DNA of 64,000 nucleotides. It comes from Angiostrongylus vasorum (lineage: Eukaryota; Nematoda; Chromadorea; Rhabditida; Metastrongylidae). Position numbers and translations under genes: made by a program. The notes below the pieces were generated by a model. It ran no database searches. It saw only the letters and a list, made by a program, of their open reading frames with translations, and was not told the origin of the DNA. Shown here piece by piece: positions 61,890 to 64,000 of this stretch. The stretch spans positions 284,501 through 348,500 of the forward strand of contig JADANN010000040.1 of NCBI GenBank assembly GCA_018806985.1, in the 5' to 3' direction. The first letter of the stretch is position 1. Each line of letters begins with the position of its first letter.

Positions 61890-64000
61890 TTCATGATTGA
61901 CTTTGCAGCAACGCTAGAATTCAAACACGAAATGAAAAGGAACAACGAGAAGTAAAAGAAGCATTACCACCACCTCCTTTTCCTCGATCATTCTTTAGAC
62001 AGCAAGACTCTAAAACGACGGATTAGATATCAAATTTCGCATATTTTGGAACAAAACTCTCAAAGTCACTTAACCATTATCGCGTGAGAAAGTTTATTTC
62101 CAACCTTAGAGCAGCGCAAAAATCTGGTATGCCACAAATTCGATAGCTAATAAAACCAAAGAGTATTAGACTACCAGTTAGTGATAAGGTTGGAGAGTTT
62201 GTAGTAATTTCTGTCCAGTTAGATCTTACGATAACGGAAAAACATCTTGAAGACGCATCTCTCTATCGCTCATCAACCGGAACGGAATTCAAAAGTGAAC
62301 ATCGAAAATTTAGCAACGAATGGGTCAAAGTGGTAAGCGGAGCAGGTTTGAAACCATCAGACATTTCGCATCTTGAGATCGAAGTGCCGACATGTCCCGT
62401 CTTGTACTTGTTTATCAAAACTCATAAGGCAGTATCACCTGAAGTCCCTCCATCTTCAAAGTTAAACCCATAATCAGGTGTGTAGACGGGACTACTGACA
62501 GAATTGCTTGGTTTACAAACCTAATTCTCAACCAGTTGCTGAAGCACATGCCAGCCAACCTCACGAAAACCCAAATGTTCCTAGATCGTCTGCTTAACAC
62601 GCGTCCCAAAAGCGCGTACGTTATGGAGTCGTTCGACGTTACCGTCTTTTACATTAACGAGTCGAATGACTCCGCAATGGCGAGCCATCCGCGAGCTTCT
62701 TGAGCAACACGAAGGAGCAATAAACATGTATGGCTTCTCGATTCAATAGCTCATGGTCCTCTTAGAGGTCTATTTAAACTGCTCGATCTTCAGATGGTCC
62801 GGGAAATATTACGCGCAAATTGGAGGGTTGGCAATGGGACAGCGACTTGCCGTTGCCTTTATGTCTGGGGAAGTGGAAGCACCAGTAGTCGATCTCAGGC
62901 CATTACTCTACTGTAGGTATATAGATGATTGTTTTGTCATCTGCTCCACACAAGAGGAGATGGGCAAATGCTTTGAGTTATTGAACGAACAGTCAGAGTA
63001 CATAAAATTCACCCGTGAGAAACCGAAAGAAAACTGGTTTCCATTTCTAAACGTTCGAATTAACCTATCCGAAAAACGGCTACAATACAAAAATGGTATC
63101 GAAGACAAAGTAAGAATATAGTGGTTCATTACCTCTCTACACAACAAAAGGGCGCGTATAAGAATTATGTTTCGAACCTCCACCAGCATGTGCACAAGTA
63201 GAGAGCAGAAGGAAGAATACTCGAAACTGGCGCGTCAAATAGCCATTTGAAATGGCTACGAAACTGTAGCTTCTCGGCATAGACATGGAGGAAAAACCAC
63301 GCCCCACAACGACAATTCTAGCGAAAAACAAGGCTCCGTTGCTCTTCCCCTTTATTTCAAACGAAATAAGTGCAGCCATAAAACCGTGCTTGATAAGAGT
63401 TGGTCTAGAGAAATCCGTAAGAGTGACAGAAATACCATCGGACACTCTAAGACGCCAGCTAGTTCGCAACCGCCTGTATGACCGCCTATGTGCAACGAAA
63501 AAACTGCATAATTTGCCATAACGGTAGAGACGGTGATTGCATGAGTTCGGGTACGTTCTACCTAATCTTTTGCAAAGCGTGTGGGACGAATACGTTGGCG
63601 AGACGGGTAGACCGCTCTGCATCCGCATAAAAAAAACATCTAGTCGTTAAATCTAAATTGAAACCAAGTACTCCACTGAGCATACATAGGGCACAGAAAC
63701 ACAACGGAGAAGATTTTGAAGTAGAAGTCATTATTCTCACGCAGGAATCCAAAACATCAGGCGTAAAACTCTTGAAGCGTTTTTGGACTAATTCCAAAAA
63801 TCCAGAAGTGGAACACAAGGAGGAATGTCTTGTCATCACGCGTGACCTAGCGCCATACCTCAGGATGATTCAATGATTCTGACACAGGCACAGTCCTCGC
63901 TCATGCATTACTCTGTGTGATGCTATCCACCATGATGTGATGCTATATCTGGAATAATTACAAGGAATAAACGGTGGATGCTCAAATGAAGCTGTTTATT
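61890..64000 (+). mobile_element. Penelope-like retroelement, degenerate, truncated by the window end
   Basis: Frame-shifted pieces follow the order of a Penelope-like RT plus GIY-YIG endonuclease. An N-terminal RT part spans 62186-62455 (EVPTCPVLYLFIKTHK). The core RT is at 62753-63121 with GLAMGQRLA and the catalytic YIDD at 62918-62929. The region 63348-63520 holds IPSDTLRRQLVRNRLYDRLC. A GIY-YIG-like EYVGETGRPL is at about 63584-63613, with the endonuclease tail to 63876. Many stops and frameshifts make it non-functional. After GQRLA, the APxxA residues usual in this family are missing. The end (AATAAACGGTGGATG near 63966) matches the inverted 3' end at 61,540-61,590. Confidence 0.8.
62753..63121 (+). 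pseudogene. Penelope-like reverse transcriptase core
   Basis: A 122-residue open stretch retains the RT palm: GKYYAQIGGLAMGQ, then LLYCRYIDDCFVIC with the two catalytic aspartates, then ENWFPFLNV. It is the longest intact piece of the element. The frames before and after it are broken, so no complete protein can be made. Confidence 0.75.

Overview
This is eukaryotic, intron-rich, repeat-dense DNA, most likely from a strongylid (hookworm-like) nematode. The evidence is one long multi-exon gene with short phased exons and nematode-style TTTCAG acceptors, degenerate RTE-type and Penelope-like retroelements, and several tRNA-derived SINE families. The genus is inference. There is no bacterial gene organisation; most open frames in the window lie inside repeats.

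The best-supported gene is on the + strand at 35,694-48,974. It has about 20 exons and encodes an RNF207-like RING/B-box/coiled-coil protein. I assembled it by following homology and exon phase: 18 exons join in frame to 642 residues, and two more probably extend it to 838. Two of its introns appear to use GC-AG splice sites. Its introns hold sense-oriented SINEs, foldback elements and a U6 snRNA-like sequence, several lying right against 3' splice sites. Weaker exon-like signals, not assigned to a family, are at 33,081-33,407 (-), 56,393-56,578 (+), 58,152-58,458 (+) and 59,874-60,622 (+, a phase-consistent tail with one membrane segment).

Layout: 1-35 kb is intergenic repeat landscape with SINE family 1, foldback SINE family 3, a Penelope-like inverted junction at 15.2-15.9 kb, a nearly perfect 170-bp-arm palindrome at 29.0-29.4 kb and TA microsatellites. 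35.7-49 kb is the RNF207-like gene. 49.9-55.4 kb is a pile of RTE LINE fragments in both orientations with a Penelope-like 3' end between them. 55.4-61.4 kb is mixed, with weak exon candidates. 61.4-64.0 kb is a head-to-head pair of Penelope-like copies that runs off the window end.

The most interesting shared signal is a short motif found ten times on both strands. It has CTGANGA, a short hairpin, then GAAACGTC, flanked by a GCT/AGC pair. This is the layout of a hammerhead ribozyme core with almost no stem III, as known from Penelope-like elements. Some copies sit at Penelope-like 3' ends; others are orphans, including both arms of the 29 kb palindrome.
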